Shown one piece after another: positions 33,379-41,565 of a stretch of 64,000 nucleotides of DNA (within the stretch, counting starts at the first letter, position 1; every line of letters starts with the position of its first letter). Both the position numbers and the translations under genes were made by a program. This stretch comes from Bradyrhizobium sp. Gha (GTDB lineage: Bacteria; Pseudomonadota; Alphaproteobacteria; Rhizobiales; Xanthobacteraceae), in contig NZ_FOQM01000034.1 in NCBI RefSeq assembly GCF_900113735.1, forward strand, positions 1 through 64,000, in the 5' to 3' direction. Under the pieces are notes generated by a model. It did no database searches and was not told the DNA's origin. It saw only the letters and a list, made by a program, of their open reading frames with translations.

Positions 33379-35879
33379 TCGGCGGCGTCGCGGTGCGCCG
33401 CCTGGTCGGTCGGGAAGTCGCAGATCACGACCGTGCCCTTGCCGACGACCGAATCCACCCGCACCTTGCCGCCATGCAGCTCGACGAAGGAGCGCACGAG
33501 CGACAATCCGAGCCCGGCGCCGCGATGACGCGAGCCCTGGGAGCGGCTTTCGAACCAGTTGAACACCTTGTCCTTCATGTCGGCGGGTATTCCAGGTCCG
33601 GAATCTGTCACAATGAAGACCACGCTGCGATCGGTGCGGCGCGCGCTGATCCCGACGGTGGAATCCTGCGGCGAGAAGCCGACGGCATTCGCAAGCAGGT
33701 TATAGAGCACCTGCACCACGCGCTTCTCGTCGCCGACGAAGCTGCCGACGTCGGGGGCGATCTCGACCTTGAGGCGGATGCGGTCGGTGGCGAGGCGGTC
33801 CTGGATGCCTTCGGCGGCGAGCTCGATGGTCTTGCTGACGTCGACCGGGCCGAGCTCCAGCTTCATCGCGCCGGCATCGATGGTGGCGAGATCGAGGATG
33901 TTGTTGGTCAGTGCCAGCAGCGCATTGGTCGATTTGGTGACGTAGTCGAGATATTCGGCCTGCTTCGGCGTCAGCGGTCCGGTCGAGGGGTCGCTGAGGA
34001 AATGCGCGAAGCCGATGATGGTGGTGAGCGGCGAGCGCAGCTCGTAGGAGACGTGATGGACGAAGTCCACCTTCATCTGGTCGGCCGCCTCCAGCGCCTC
34101 GTTGCGCTCGCGTAGCGCGCGCTCGACATTCTCGGTGTCGGTGATGTCGAGGAAGGTCAGCATGGTCGCGCCGTCATGCAGCGGACGGATCATGCCGTCG
34201 AGCACGCTGCCATCCTTGCGCTCCAGCTTCAGCGGCACGTCGGCGCGGTTCTCGATCGAGGTGATGGCCTCGCGGATCTGGCGCCAGACCACGGGGTCGT
34301 CGAACAGCTGATGACACCAGCTCTCGACCGTCTGGATATGCGGCTGCTCGCGCATCGAATCGTTCGACAGCTTCCACATCCGCAGGAAGGCCGGATTGAA
34401 CAGCTGTGCCCTGCCGTTGCTGCCGAACACGGCGACGCCCTCGGCGAGGCTGTCCAGCGTCTCGCGCTGGACCCGGATCATGCCGTCGAAGCGGCGGGCG
34501 AGCTCGAGGCTCGCGGTGACGTCGTCGAACAGATAGGTGACGCCGCCTTCGGGATTCGGCGTGGTGACGACGGAGAGGGCGCGGCCGTCGGGCAGGTACC
34601 AGGTGTCCTTGGCGGTCTCGACCGCGCGATAGGCCTCGTGCAGCTTGGCCTTCCAGGCGCGGAAATCAGGCTGCTCCTGCAATTTGCGCGCGGCGCGGAG
34701 CTGGTCGAGCACACTGGAATCGTCAGGCTGGGCGTCGAGGAAGCTGCGGTCGAGGTCCCACAGCCGCCGGTAGGAATCGTTGTAGAAGGCGAGGCGCCGC
34801 TGGCCGTCGAACACGGCAACGCCTGACGAGAGCTGGTCGAGCGTACGGCGATGCGCCTCCGCCATCCGCACCAGCGCCGCGCTCAGTGCATCCGCCTCAC
34901 TGGCATCGATCGCGACGCCGACACTGCCACTACCGACATTGACGGCGCGCACGTCGTACATGCGCCGCTCGCCGCCGGTCACGATCGGCAGGCGCGAGGT
35001 GAAATGAGCTGCCTCCTTCAGGCTGCGCTCCATGGCGGCGCGGTCGGCGCTGTCGAGCAGCTCGAGCTTGCGCTCCTGGGCATCGGTGATGCTGGTCGCT
35101 TCCGTGGCGCGCACATAGGCCGGATTGGCGAAAGTCAGCGCGCCGTTCTCGCCCTTGGCCCAGATCGGCCACGGCGCGGCAGTGGCGAAACCGCGCAGCA
35201 TCTCGGTTTCGTCGGAGAGCGCCCTGAAGCGCAGGTTGGTTTCGGCCAGATCGCGCCGCAAGCCGGAGAGTTCGCGGATCCGGACGATGGCCTGGCCGCC
35301 GATGGCGCGGCCGAGCGCTTCCAGCGTATGGCCGTTGGCCGTGCTCAGCGTGAGCTGGAAGCCGTCGCCGCGTTCGCGCAAGCCATCGACGGCGTGATCC
35401 ATCTGCAGCGCCGGTTCCGGCGGCAGCCAGGTTCCAAAGGCGAGCACGCGCTGCGGCGACGAATCGCGCGGCAGCACCATGGAAATGTCACCCGAGATCT
35501 GTGCGCGATCGTCGCCGGCGGGCCAGGAGATCAGGATCTGCGGTTCGGCGAACAGCAGCGCACCCAAGCGGTCGGCCTGCAGCTGAAGTTCCCTGATTCG
35601 CCCAAGCAACGCCGCTTCGTTCTTCGCAGTGCGGACGCGCGTGCGCATCAAGAGGATTGCGGCCACGACCGTGAAACCGAGCAGAGCCAGCGCGGTGGCG
35701 AGCACCGCGAGTTCCTGCCGGTTGAAATCCAGCAATATCGAGAGTGTGTCGACGAGGTCGGCGGCATCAGCCGGCTCAGCCGGCAGTAGCGCTGCGAGAG
35801 CGCCCCCCAACAAGCTGTTCCGCGCCAAGGATGTGCACGACAGCAGCGTCCGACGCATCGACACGATCACGCCTGACAT
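33375..35879 (-). CDS. divL: DivL-like PAS-domain pseudo-histidine kinase
   Basis: This 834-residue membrane protein has an N-terminal helix at about 57-78 (ELAVLATALALLGFTVVAAILLM), at least three PAS domains (PWPIWAKGENGALTFANPAY, SSGVAVFDGQRRLAFYNDSY and AEGVAVFGSNGRAQLFNPAF) and a kinase core. The H-box reads HHVSYELRSPLTTI, so Tyr (codon 34044-34046, residue 612) replaces the phospho-accepting His. That change is the hallmark of Caulobacter DivL, which binds DivK and controls CckA/CtrA. The ATP-binding boxes (NLLANAVGFSP, DSGPGI, GAGLGLSL) are intact. The start at 35879 is the best of three candidates. Confidence 0.85.
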   Translation of the reverse strand: MSGVIVSMRRTLLSCTSLARNSLLGGALAALLPAEPADAADLVDTLSILLDFNRQELAVLATALALLGFTVVAAILLMRTRVRTAKNEAALLGRIRELQLQADRLGALLFAEPQILISWPAGDDRAQISGDISMVLPRDSSPQRVLAFGTWLPPEPALQMDHAVDGLRERGDGFQLTLSTANGHTLEALGRAIGGQAIVRIRELSGLRRDLAETNLRFRALSDETEMLRGFATAAPWPIWAKGENGALTFANPAYVRATEATSITDAQERKLELLDSADRAAMERSLKEAAHFTSRLPIVTGGERRMYDVRAVNVGSGSVGVAIDASEADALSAALVRMAEAHRRTLDQLSSGVAVFDGQRRLAFYNDSYRRLWDLDRSFLDAQPDDSSVLDQLRAARKLQEQPDFRAWKAKLHEAYRAVETAKDTWYLPDGRALSVVTTPNPEGGVTYLFDDVTASLELARRFDGMIRVQRETLDSLAEGVAVFGSNGRAQLFNPAFLRMWKLSNDSMREQPHIQTVESWCHQLFDDPVVWRQIREAITSIENRADVPLKLERKDGSVLDGMIRPLHDGATMLTFLDITDTENVERALRERNEALEAADQMKVDFVHHVSYELRSPLTTIIGFAHFLSDPSTGPLTPKQAEYLDYVTKSTNALLALTNNILDLATIDAGAMKLELGPVDVSKTIELAAEGIQDRLATDRIRLKVEIAPDVGSFVGDEKRVVQVLYNLLANAVGFSPQDSTVGISARRTDRSVVFIVTDSGPGIPADMKDKVFNWFESRSQGSRHRGAGLGLSLVRSFVELHGGKVRVDSVVGKGTVVICDFPTDQAAHRDAAE

Positions 35880-35931
35880 AGTTGCCCCAAGACCGCACGA
35901 ATTGACGCGCGCGGCGACCCCCGTCGCGCGC

Positions 35932-36063
35932 GAATCAAACGACAATACCCTCCCGGGGACTCCAGCGGTAAGAGTCCAGATCGTGAACGCAAACACGGTC
36001 CCAAAAAAATGCGGAGCGCGGGGTTCCAGTCACAGTCATTCTGCGGGTGATTCGGGTGGAGTC
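35932..36063. promoter_or_regulatory. Cluster of five GANTC (CcrM) sites upstream of divL
   Basis: GANTC occurs at 35932 (GAATC), 35958 (GACTC), 35972 (GAGTC), 36049 (GATTC) and 36059 (GAGTC). CcrM methylates GANTC in alphaproteobacteria, and such sites gather in promoters of cell-cycle genes. At this GC content about one per 300 bp is expected. No promoter boxes are assigned. Nothing else is recognisable between divL and the repeat that starts at 36111. Confidence 0.6.
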
Positions 36064-36110
36064 ATCGCGGATTAGCGTGCTGGGCGGGTTGCGTGCCACG
36101 ATGACGGTGC

Positions 36111-36233
36111 GCTCCCTCCCCCGCTTGCGGGGGAGGGCTGGGGAGAGGGCTCTCTCCCCATCGGGACAATCCCCTAGAGGAGAGAACCCTCACCCGGCGC
36201 TTTGCGCCGACCTCTCCCGCAAGCGGGCGAGGT
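36111..36233 (-). repeat. 120-bp double-palindrome intergenic repeat, copy B (inverted)
   Basis: This is the reverse complement of the element at 5909-6028, with about four-fifths identity by eye. It has terminal palindromes CCCTCCCCCGC...GCGGGGGAGGG and ACCTCTCCCGC-AAGC-GGGCGAGGT, and an internal GCGCTTTGCGCCGACC segment. It fills the gap between divL's upstream region and dut. Confidence 0.85.
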
Positions 36234-36253
36234 GAAGCCAACTTCGAGCTGGG

Positions 36254-36712
36254 CTACCTTCCCGTCGAGCCAAACCCGCCGGCGCCGCGATCGGTCGAGG
36301 ACAGTGTCGCTACCGGAACCAGCGCGGCCTGCAGCACCGGCGCGATCACCAGCTGCGCGATGCGCTCGCCGCGCTTGATCACGAAGGGCGAGATGCCGTG
36401 ATTGATCAGGATCACCTTGATCTCGCCGCGGTAGTCGGCGTCGACAGTGCCGGGGGAGTTCAGCACGGTGACACCGTGCTTGGCGGCAAGCCCCGAGCGC
36501 GGCCGCACCTGGGCCTCGTGTCCCGGCGGCAACGCGATTGCGAGCCCCGTCGGCACCAGCGCATGCTGGCCTGCTGCAAGCGTCATCGGCTCGCCCTCCG
36601 GCACCGCCGCCATCAAATCGAGGCCGGCGGCTTCGGCTGTTTGATAGGCCGGCAGCGGCAGACCTTCGGCGTGGGGCAGGCGCTGCAGTTCGACCGTGAC
36701 TTTGCTGCTCAA
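36254..36712 (-). CDS. dut: dUTP diphosphatase
   Basis: This 152-residue trimeric dUTPase hydrolyses dUTP to dUMP and keeps uracil out of DNA. All five motifs are visible: GLDLMAAVPEG, RPRSGLAAKHGV, NSPGTVDADYRGEIKV, RGERIAQLVI and the C-terminal GAGGFGSTGR. The start is TTG at 36712, which overlaps the coaBC stop (TTGA), and GGAGCC lies upstream. coaBC-dut is a widely conserved pair. Confidence 0.96.
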   Translation of the reverse strand: MSSKVTVELQRLPHAEGLPLPAYQTAEAAGLDLMAAVPEGEPMTLAAGQHALVPTGLAIALPPGHEAQVRPRSGLAAKHGVTVLNSPGTVDADYRGEIKVILINHGISPFVIKRGERIAQLVIAPVLQAALVPVATLSSTDRGAGGFGSTGR

Positions 36713-38169
36713 GAGGCAGGCTCCAAGGGTTTGTCGGCGGATTTGGCGGTCACGCTTTTGGCGATATGCGCGACCAGTTCGATGGCGACCTGTTCCTTGG
36801 TCATGACAGGCCAGGAATCAACTGTGATCTCGCCGTTGTTCTCAGCATTCTTGCTGATGAGGTGCACGGTGTTGCGGTCGCCGCCCATCACGCCTGATGC
36901 GGGCGAGACGTCGTTGGCGACGATCCAGTCGCAGCCTTTGCGGGCGAGCTTCGTCTTGGCATTGTCGATCAGATGCTCGGTCTCGGCGGCGAAGCCGATC
37001 ACCAGCGGCGGGCGCTTCTCTGTGAGCTTCGAGATCGTTGCGAGGATGTCGGGGTTCTCGACCAGCTGTAGCGGCGGCATGCCGGCCGACGTCTTCTTCA
37101 GCTTCTGCTCGCCCTCGTTGGCGACGCGCCAGTCCGCGACCGCGGCGGCGAAGATCGCGATGTCGGCGGGAAGCGCTGCCTGCACCTGCTCCAGCATCTG
37201 CCGTGCGGATTCGACGCGCGTGACCTTGACGCCGCCGGGATCGTCGAGATCCACCGGGCCACTCACCAGGATCACTTCGGCGCCGGCGGCTTGTGCTGCG
37301 GCGGCAATGGCAAAACCCTGCTTGCCCGAGGAGCGGTTGGCGATGTAGCGCACCGGATCGATCGGCTCGTGGGTCGGGCCTGCGGTGATCAGAACACGCT
37401 TGCCGGCGAGCGGGCGCGGCAGCGGCGGCCGCAGCAGTTTCTCGGCGGCATTGGCGATCTCGATCGCCTCGGACATGCGTCCGATTCCGGCCTCGCCCGC
37501 CTCGGCCATCTCGCCGGAGTTCGGCCCGATCAGCAGGACGCCGTCGCGCTGAAGCTGTGCGACGTTGCGGCGGGTCGCGGCGTTGTTCCACATCAGCGGG
37601 TTCATCGCCGGCGCCAGCAGCACCTTGCGGTTGGTCGCGAGCAGGATCGCGCTGGCGAGATCGTCGGCGTGGCCGCCTGCCATCTTCGCCATCAAATCGG
37701 CGGTCGCCGGCGCCACCACGATCAGATCGCAATCGCGCGCGAGCCGGATATGGCCGGCGTCGAACTCGCTCTGGGGATCGAACAGATCGGTGTAGACGCG
37801 CTCATGGGAGAGGGCGCTGACCGAGAGCGGCGTGACGAACTGCGTGGCGGCCTTGGTCAGCACGCAGCGCACCTCGATGCGCCGCTCCTTCAGCCTGCGG
37901 ATCAGGTCGAGCGACTTGAAGGCCGCGATGCCGCCGCCGATGATCAGTGTGACGCTGGCCTCGGGGACGGCGCCCGGGCGCAGGGTCGCAGGTGCAGGCG
38001 ATGCCTCGGGCGGCACCGCGAACGGCGTCAGCGGCTCCTCGCGGCCCTCGATCAGCTCCCTGAGGATGACCCGGACTTCTTCCTCGACCGACCTGCGGTT
38101 CCTGGCCGAGCGCAGCCGCAAATAGGTTTTGACGGCGTCGTCGAGCTTGCGGATGGTCAGGCTTGCCAT
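36709..38169 (-). CDS. coaBC: CoaBC with an N-terminal FitA-like ribbon-helix-helix domain
   Basis: This 486-residue bifunctional enzyme makes phosphopantothenoylcysteine (CoaB) and decarboxylates it (CoaC) in CoA synthesis. CoaC spans about 71-248, with the active His140 in AGHIRLARD and PAMN at 187-190. CoaB starts near 255 (ITAGPTHEPID, NRSSGKQG, LVENPDI). Residues 1-44 (MASLTIRKLDDAVKTYLRLR, then SVEEEVRVILREL) are a FitA-type antitoxin DNA-binding domain, followed by a Pro/Ala linker, and are absent from E. coli CoaBC. The clamp loop GPNSGEMAEAGEAGIGRM lacks the Cys of E. coli (QACGD). GGAGG supports the ATG at 38169. Confidence 0.93.
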   Translation of the reverse strand: MASLTIRKLDDAVKTYLRLRSARNRRSVEEEVRVILRELIEGREEPLTPFAVPPEASPAPATLRPGAVPEASVTLIIGGGIAAFKSLDLIRRLKERRIEVRCVLTKAATQFVTPLSVSALSHERVYTDLFDPQSEFDAGHIRLARDCDLIVVAPATADLMAKMAGGHADDLASAILLATNRKVLLAPAMNPLMWNNAATRRNVAQLQRDGVLLIGPNSGEMAEAGEAGIGRMSEAIEIANAAEKLLRPPLPRPLAGKRVLITAGPTHEPIDPVRYIANRSSGKQGFAIAAAAQAAGAEVILVSGPVDLDDPGGVKVTRVESARQMLEQVQAALPADIAIFAAAVADWRVANEGEQKLKKTSAGMPPLQLVENPDILATISKLTEKRPPLVIGFAAETEHLIDNAKTKLARKGCDWIVANDVSPASGVMGGDRNTVHLISKNAENNGEITVDSWPVMTKEQVAIELVAHIAKSVTAKSADKPLEPAS

Positions 38170-38188
38170 GGCGCCCTCCAGCACGGAA

Positions 38189-38228
38189 TGATAGCGACGC
38201 TATCACTAGCGTGATTGCAGTGCAATCA
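38189..38228. promoter_or_regulatory. Twin 17-bp palindromic operators upstream of coaBC
   Basis: TGATAGCGACGCTATCA (38189-38205) and TGATTGCAGTGCAATCA (38212-38228) are perfect dyads around one central base. Both fit TGATnGCnnnGCnATCA, and their centres are 23 bp apart. They lie between the ubiB stop and the coaBC ribosome site. TTGATT inside the distal dyad could be a -35 box. They are good candidates for binding by the RHH domain of CoaBC itself. Confidence 0.75.
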
Positions 38229-38239
38229 AGCTTTTGGCG

Positions 38240-39814
38240 TCATAGATTCCGGACAGCGATCAGGATGCCGATGAAGGTCACGGCGATGATCCAGACCGCC
38301 ACGGTGCGCCAGCGGTTCTTGCGGCCCTCGCTGCGGCCCATCGCGGCGATGCTCTCCGGCGACAGGCGGATGCCCTCCCGTGTCATGGTCTCGAGCTGCT
38401 CGAGCACCGCGACCGAGCGCTGCGCGATATCAGGCAGGCGCATCAGCACCTTGGCGAGATCGCCACCGCCGGCCAGCGCGCCCTGCACCCGGCCAACGGG
38501 TCCGAGATTGCGCTCGATCCATTCGCGCACTACGGGATCGGCGACCTTCCAGATGTCGAGCCTGGGATCGAAGCCACGCGCCACGCCTTCGACCACCACC
38601 ATGGTCTTCTGCAGCAGGATCAGCTCGGGCCGCGTCGTCATGTCGAACAGGCCGGTGACCTCGAGCAGCAGCGTCAATAGCCGCGCCATCGAGATTTCCT
38701 CGGCGGTGCGGTTGTGAATGGGCTCGCCGATGGCGCGGATGGCTTGCGCGAAGTTCTCGACCGAGTGATGCGAGGGGACGTAGCCCGCCTCGAAATGCAC
38801 TTCGGCGACGCGGCGATAGTCGCGGGTGATGAAGCCGAGCAGGATTTCCGCGAGGAAGCGCCGCTCCTTCATGCCGAGCCGGCCCATGATGCCGAAATCG
38901 ACCGCCACGAGGCGGCCGGCATCGTCCAGGAACAGATTGCCCGGATGCATGTCGGCGTGGAAGAAGCCGTCGCGCAGCGCGTGACGCAGGAAACTCTGGA
39001 TCACCTTGCGGCCGAGATCGGGCAGATCGACCCGCGCTTCTTCCAGGCGCTTGTGATCGTTCAGCGCGATGCCGTCGATCCACTCCATCGTCAGCACGTT
39101 GTGCGTGGTGCGATCCCAATCAACTTCCGGCACTCGAAAATCAGGATCGCCGCGCGTGTTCTCCGCCATCTCCGACAGCGCGGCAGCTTCGAGGCGCAGG
39201 TCCATCTCCATCGCGACGGAGCGCGACATGGTGTTGATGACCTCGACGAGCCGCAGCCGCCGCGCCTCGGCGGAATAAGCCTCGGCCTTGTGCGCGACAT
39301 AGAAGAAATCGGAGAGATCGCGGCGGAAGCGGGCGGACACGTTCGGCCGGAGCACCTTGACCGCGACAGGCTTGCGGATGCCGTCGCGCATCACCTCGCC
39401 ACGATGCACCTGTGCGATCGACGCGGCCGCAACGGGCGCACTGAGACTGACGAACACGTCGTTCAGCGGCCGTTCCAGCGACGTTGCGATGGCGGCTTCG
39501 GCTTCCGCTTGCGAAAACGGCGGCAGGCGGTCCTGCAGGCTTTCGAGATCATGCGCCATCACGACGCCGACGACGTCGGGCCGCGTCGCCAGGAATTGCC
39601 CGAGCTTGAGATAGGCCGGGCCCATCCGGGTCAGCGCGCGCGATAGCCGCGGACCATGCTTCGGCCCGCGCCGCTCGACGATGCGCGCAAGCTTCAGCGC
39701 AAGCTGGCCGGGCGGCGGCACCAGGCTCGGGTCGACGGAGCCGAACACGCCTTCGCGCGCAAAAACGAACGCGGCGCGGATCAGGCGCGAAATGTGGGTG
39801 ATGGCAGAGATCAC
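38240..39814 (-). CDS. ubiB: UbiB, ABC1/ADCK-family ubiquinone biosynthesis ATPase
   Basis: This 524-residue atypical kinase-fold ATPase is needed for ubiquinone synthesis, probably by helping lipid intermediates reach the membrane enzymes. The KxGQ motif is YLKLGQFLATRPD near residue 73. SIAQVHRGEV, the catalytic-loop-like HADMHPGNLF and VDFGIMGRL are intact. Two C-terminal membrane helices end the protein (near VWIIAVTFIGILIAV). It starts at GTG 39814, overlapping the ubiE stop. Confidence 0.95.
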   Translation of the reverse strand: MISAITHISRLIRAAFVFAREGVFGSVDPSLVPPPGQLALKLARIVERRGPKHGPRLSRALTRMGPAYLKLGQFLATRPDVVGVVMAHDLESLQDRLPPFSQAEAEAAIATSLERPLNDVFVSLSAPVAAASIAQVHRGEVMRDGIRKPVAVKVLRPNVSARFRRDLSDFFYVAHKAEAYSAEARRLRLVEVINTMSRSVAMEMDLRLEAAALSEMAENTRGDPDFRVPEVDWDRTTHNVLTMEWIDGIALNDHKRLEEARVDLPDLGRKVIQSFLRHALRDGFFHADMHPGNLFLDDAGRLVAVDFGIMGRLGMKERRFLAEILLGFITRDYRRVAEVHFEAGYVPSHHSVENFAQAIRAIGEPIHNRTAEEISMARLLTLLLEVTGLFDMTTRPELILLQKTMVVVEGVARGFDPRLDIWKVADPVVREWIERNLGPVGRVQGALAGGGDLAKVLMRLPDIAQRSVAVLEQLETMTREGIRLSPESIAAMGRSEGRKNRWRTVAVWIIAVTFIGILIAVRNL

Positions 39815-40572
39815 AAACGCCAGCCCGAATGCAGTGCGACGATGCCGCCGGTCAGGGTCTGAAAGCTGACACGCGAGAACCCGGCGTCGCGGATCATGTC
39901 GGCGAAGGCGTTCGGCTTCGGAAACTTGCGGATCGATTCGACCAGATATTGGTAGGATTCGGCATCGCCCGTGACCATGCGGCCGAGCGGCGGAATCACC
40001 TTGAACGAGAACAGATCATAGAGCTTGTCGAGGCCGGGCATCTCCACAGTGGAGAATTCCAGGCACAGGAAGCGGCTGCCGGGCTTGAGCACGCGATAGG
40101 CCTCGCGCAGCGCCTTGTCGATTTGAGGCACGTTGCGAATGCCGAAAGCGATCGTATATGCGTCAAAGCTGCGATCGGCGAAGGCGAGCGCTTCGGCATT
40201 GCCCTCGACGAAATCGACCTGCGTCTCGAGATGGCGCTTGGCGGCGCGCTCGCGGCCCACCGCCAGCATGTCGGAATTGATGTCGCAGACGGTGGCGTGG
40301 AAGCCCGCACCTGCCGCCTTGGCGGCGCGGAACGAGATGTCGCCGGTGCCGCCGGCAACGTCGAGCAACGCAAAAGGCCGGTCGCCGCGAGGCGGAGCCA
40401 GCGTGGTGATCATGATGTCCTTCCAGACCCGGTGCAGGCCACCGGACATCAAATCGTTCATCAAATCATAGCGCGACGCCACGCTGTGAAACACATCGTT
40501 TACCAGCGTCTGCTTGTCCCCGAGGGGAACGTCCTTGAAGCCAAAATGCGTGGTTTCGCCCGGCCGATCCAT
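39811..40572 (-). CDS. ubiE: Ubiquinone/menaquinone C-methyltransferase UbiE
   Basis: This 253-residue SAM methyltransferase adds the C-methyl group to the benzoquinol ring in ubiquinone synthesis. The UbiE signature begins FHSVASRYDLMNDLMSGG and continues HRVWK. The SAM site is LDVAGGTGDISFR, and IAFGIRNVPQID and CLEFSTVE follow. GGAG lies about 10 bases before the ATG. It is the first gene of ubiE-ubiB, with coaBC-dut downstream, and it is divergent from mutM. Confidence 0.96.
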   Translation of the reverse strand: MDRPGETTHFGFKDVPLGDKQTLVNDVFHSVASRYDLMNDLMSGGLHRVWKDIMITTLAPPRGDRPFALLDVAGGTGDISFRAAKAAGAGFHATVCDINSDMLAVGRERAAKRHLETQVDFVEGNAEALAFADRSFDAYTIAFGIRNVPQIDKALREAYRVLKPGSRFLCLEFSTVEMPGLDKLYDLFSFKVIPPLGRMVTGDAESYQYLVESIRKFPKPNAFADMIRDAGFSRVSFQTLTGGIVALHSGWRL

Positions 40573-40653
40573 TAGTCTACTCCACTGGGCGGACCATAGC
40601 CCGCCCGCCGCAATGGCGCTATCACAGCGCCCTCATAAGGTGAATGCCTGACC

Positions 40654-41559
40654 ATGCCTGAATTGCCCGAAGTCGAGACCGTTCGCCGCGGCCTTCAGCC
40701 GGTCATGGAGGGTGCGAAAATCGTGGTGGCGGAGGCCCGCCGGCCGGATCTTCGCTTTCCGTTCCAGCCCGATTTCGTCGCCCGGCTCCAGGGACAGATC
40801 GTCACGGGGCTCGGCCGCCGTGCAAAATATCTCATGGCCGATCTCGCCTCCGGTGACGTGCTGCTGATGCATCTGGGCATGTCGGGCTCGTTTCGCGTCA
40901 TCAAGCCCGACAACGAGGCTGCATCAGGCGAGTTTCACTATCCAAGGGGCAAAGACTCCGCGCACGACCACGTGCTGTTTCGGATGTCCTCGGGCGCCGA
41001 CATCGTTTTCAACGATCCGCGCCGCTTCGGCTACATGAAAGTGATCGCGCGCAATGCGCTCGAGGAGGAGCCGCTGTTGCGCGGGCTCGGCCCCGAGCCG
41101 CTCGGCAACGAATTCGACGCGGCGATGCTGGCGCGCGCCTGCCAGGACAAGGCCACCAGCCTGAAGGCAGCACTGCTCGACCAACGCGTTGTCGCGGGCC
41201 TCGGCAACATCTATGTCTGCGAGGCCCTGCACCGCTCGCATCTGTCGCCGCGCCGGATCGCCGCGACGCTGTCGACCAGGGCCGGACAACGCAAGGGCGT
41301 TGCCGGGGGCGAGCCGACGGATCATGCCAAGCGGCTGGTCGGCGCCATCCACACCGTGCTGAACGATGCCATCAAGGCCGGCGGCTCGTCACTACGCGAC
41401 CACCGCCAGACCTCGGGCGAGCTCGGCTATTTCCAGCATTCCTTCAAGGTCTATGACCGCGAGGGCCAGACATGCACCACGCCGCGCTGCGGCGGCACGA
41501 TCAAGCGGTTCACCCAGAACGGTCGCTCGACCTTCTGGTGTTCGAAGTGTCAGAAGTAG
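40654..41559 (+). CDS. mutM: Formamidopyrimidine-DNA glycosylase
   Basis: This 301-residue base-excision repair enzyme removes 8-oxoguanine and cleaves the abasic site. Catalytic Pro2 and Glu3 (MPELPEVETVRRG), Lys58 in GRRAKYL, the NDPRRFG loop and the GLGNIYVCEALH H2TH region are all present. The C-terminal zinc finger carries CTTPRC and WCSKCQK, so four Cys are kept. A short insert (AGQRKGVAGGEPTDHAKR) is seen before the finger. It is divergent from ubiE. Confidence 0.97.
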   Translation: MPELPEVETVRRGLQPVMEGAKIVVAEARRPDLRFPFQPDFVARLQGQIVTGLGRRAKYLMADLASGDVLLMHLGMSGSFRVIKPDNEAASGEFHYPRGKDSAHDHVLFRMSSGADIVFNDPRRFGYMKVIARNALEEEPLLRGLGPEPLGNEFDAAMLARACQDKATSLKAALLDQRVVAGLGNIYVCEALHRSHLSPRRIAATLSTRAGQRKGVAGGEPTDHAKRLVGAIHTVLNDAIKAGGSSLRDHRQTSGELGYFQHSFKVYDREGQTCTTPRCGGTIKRFTQNGRSTFWCSKCQK

Positions 41560-41565
41560 CAGACC

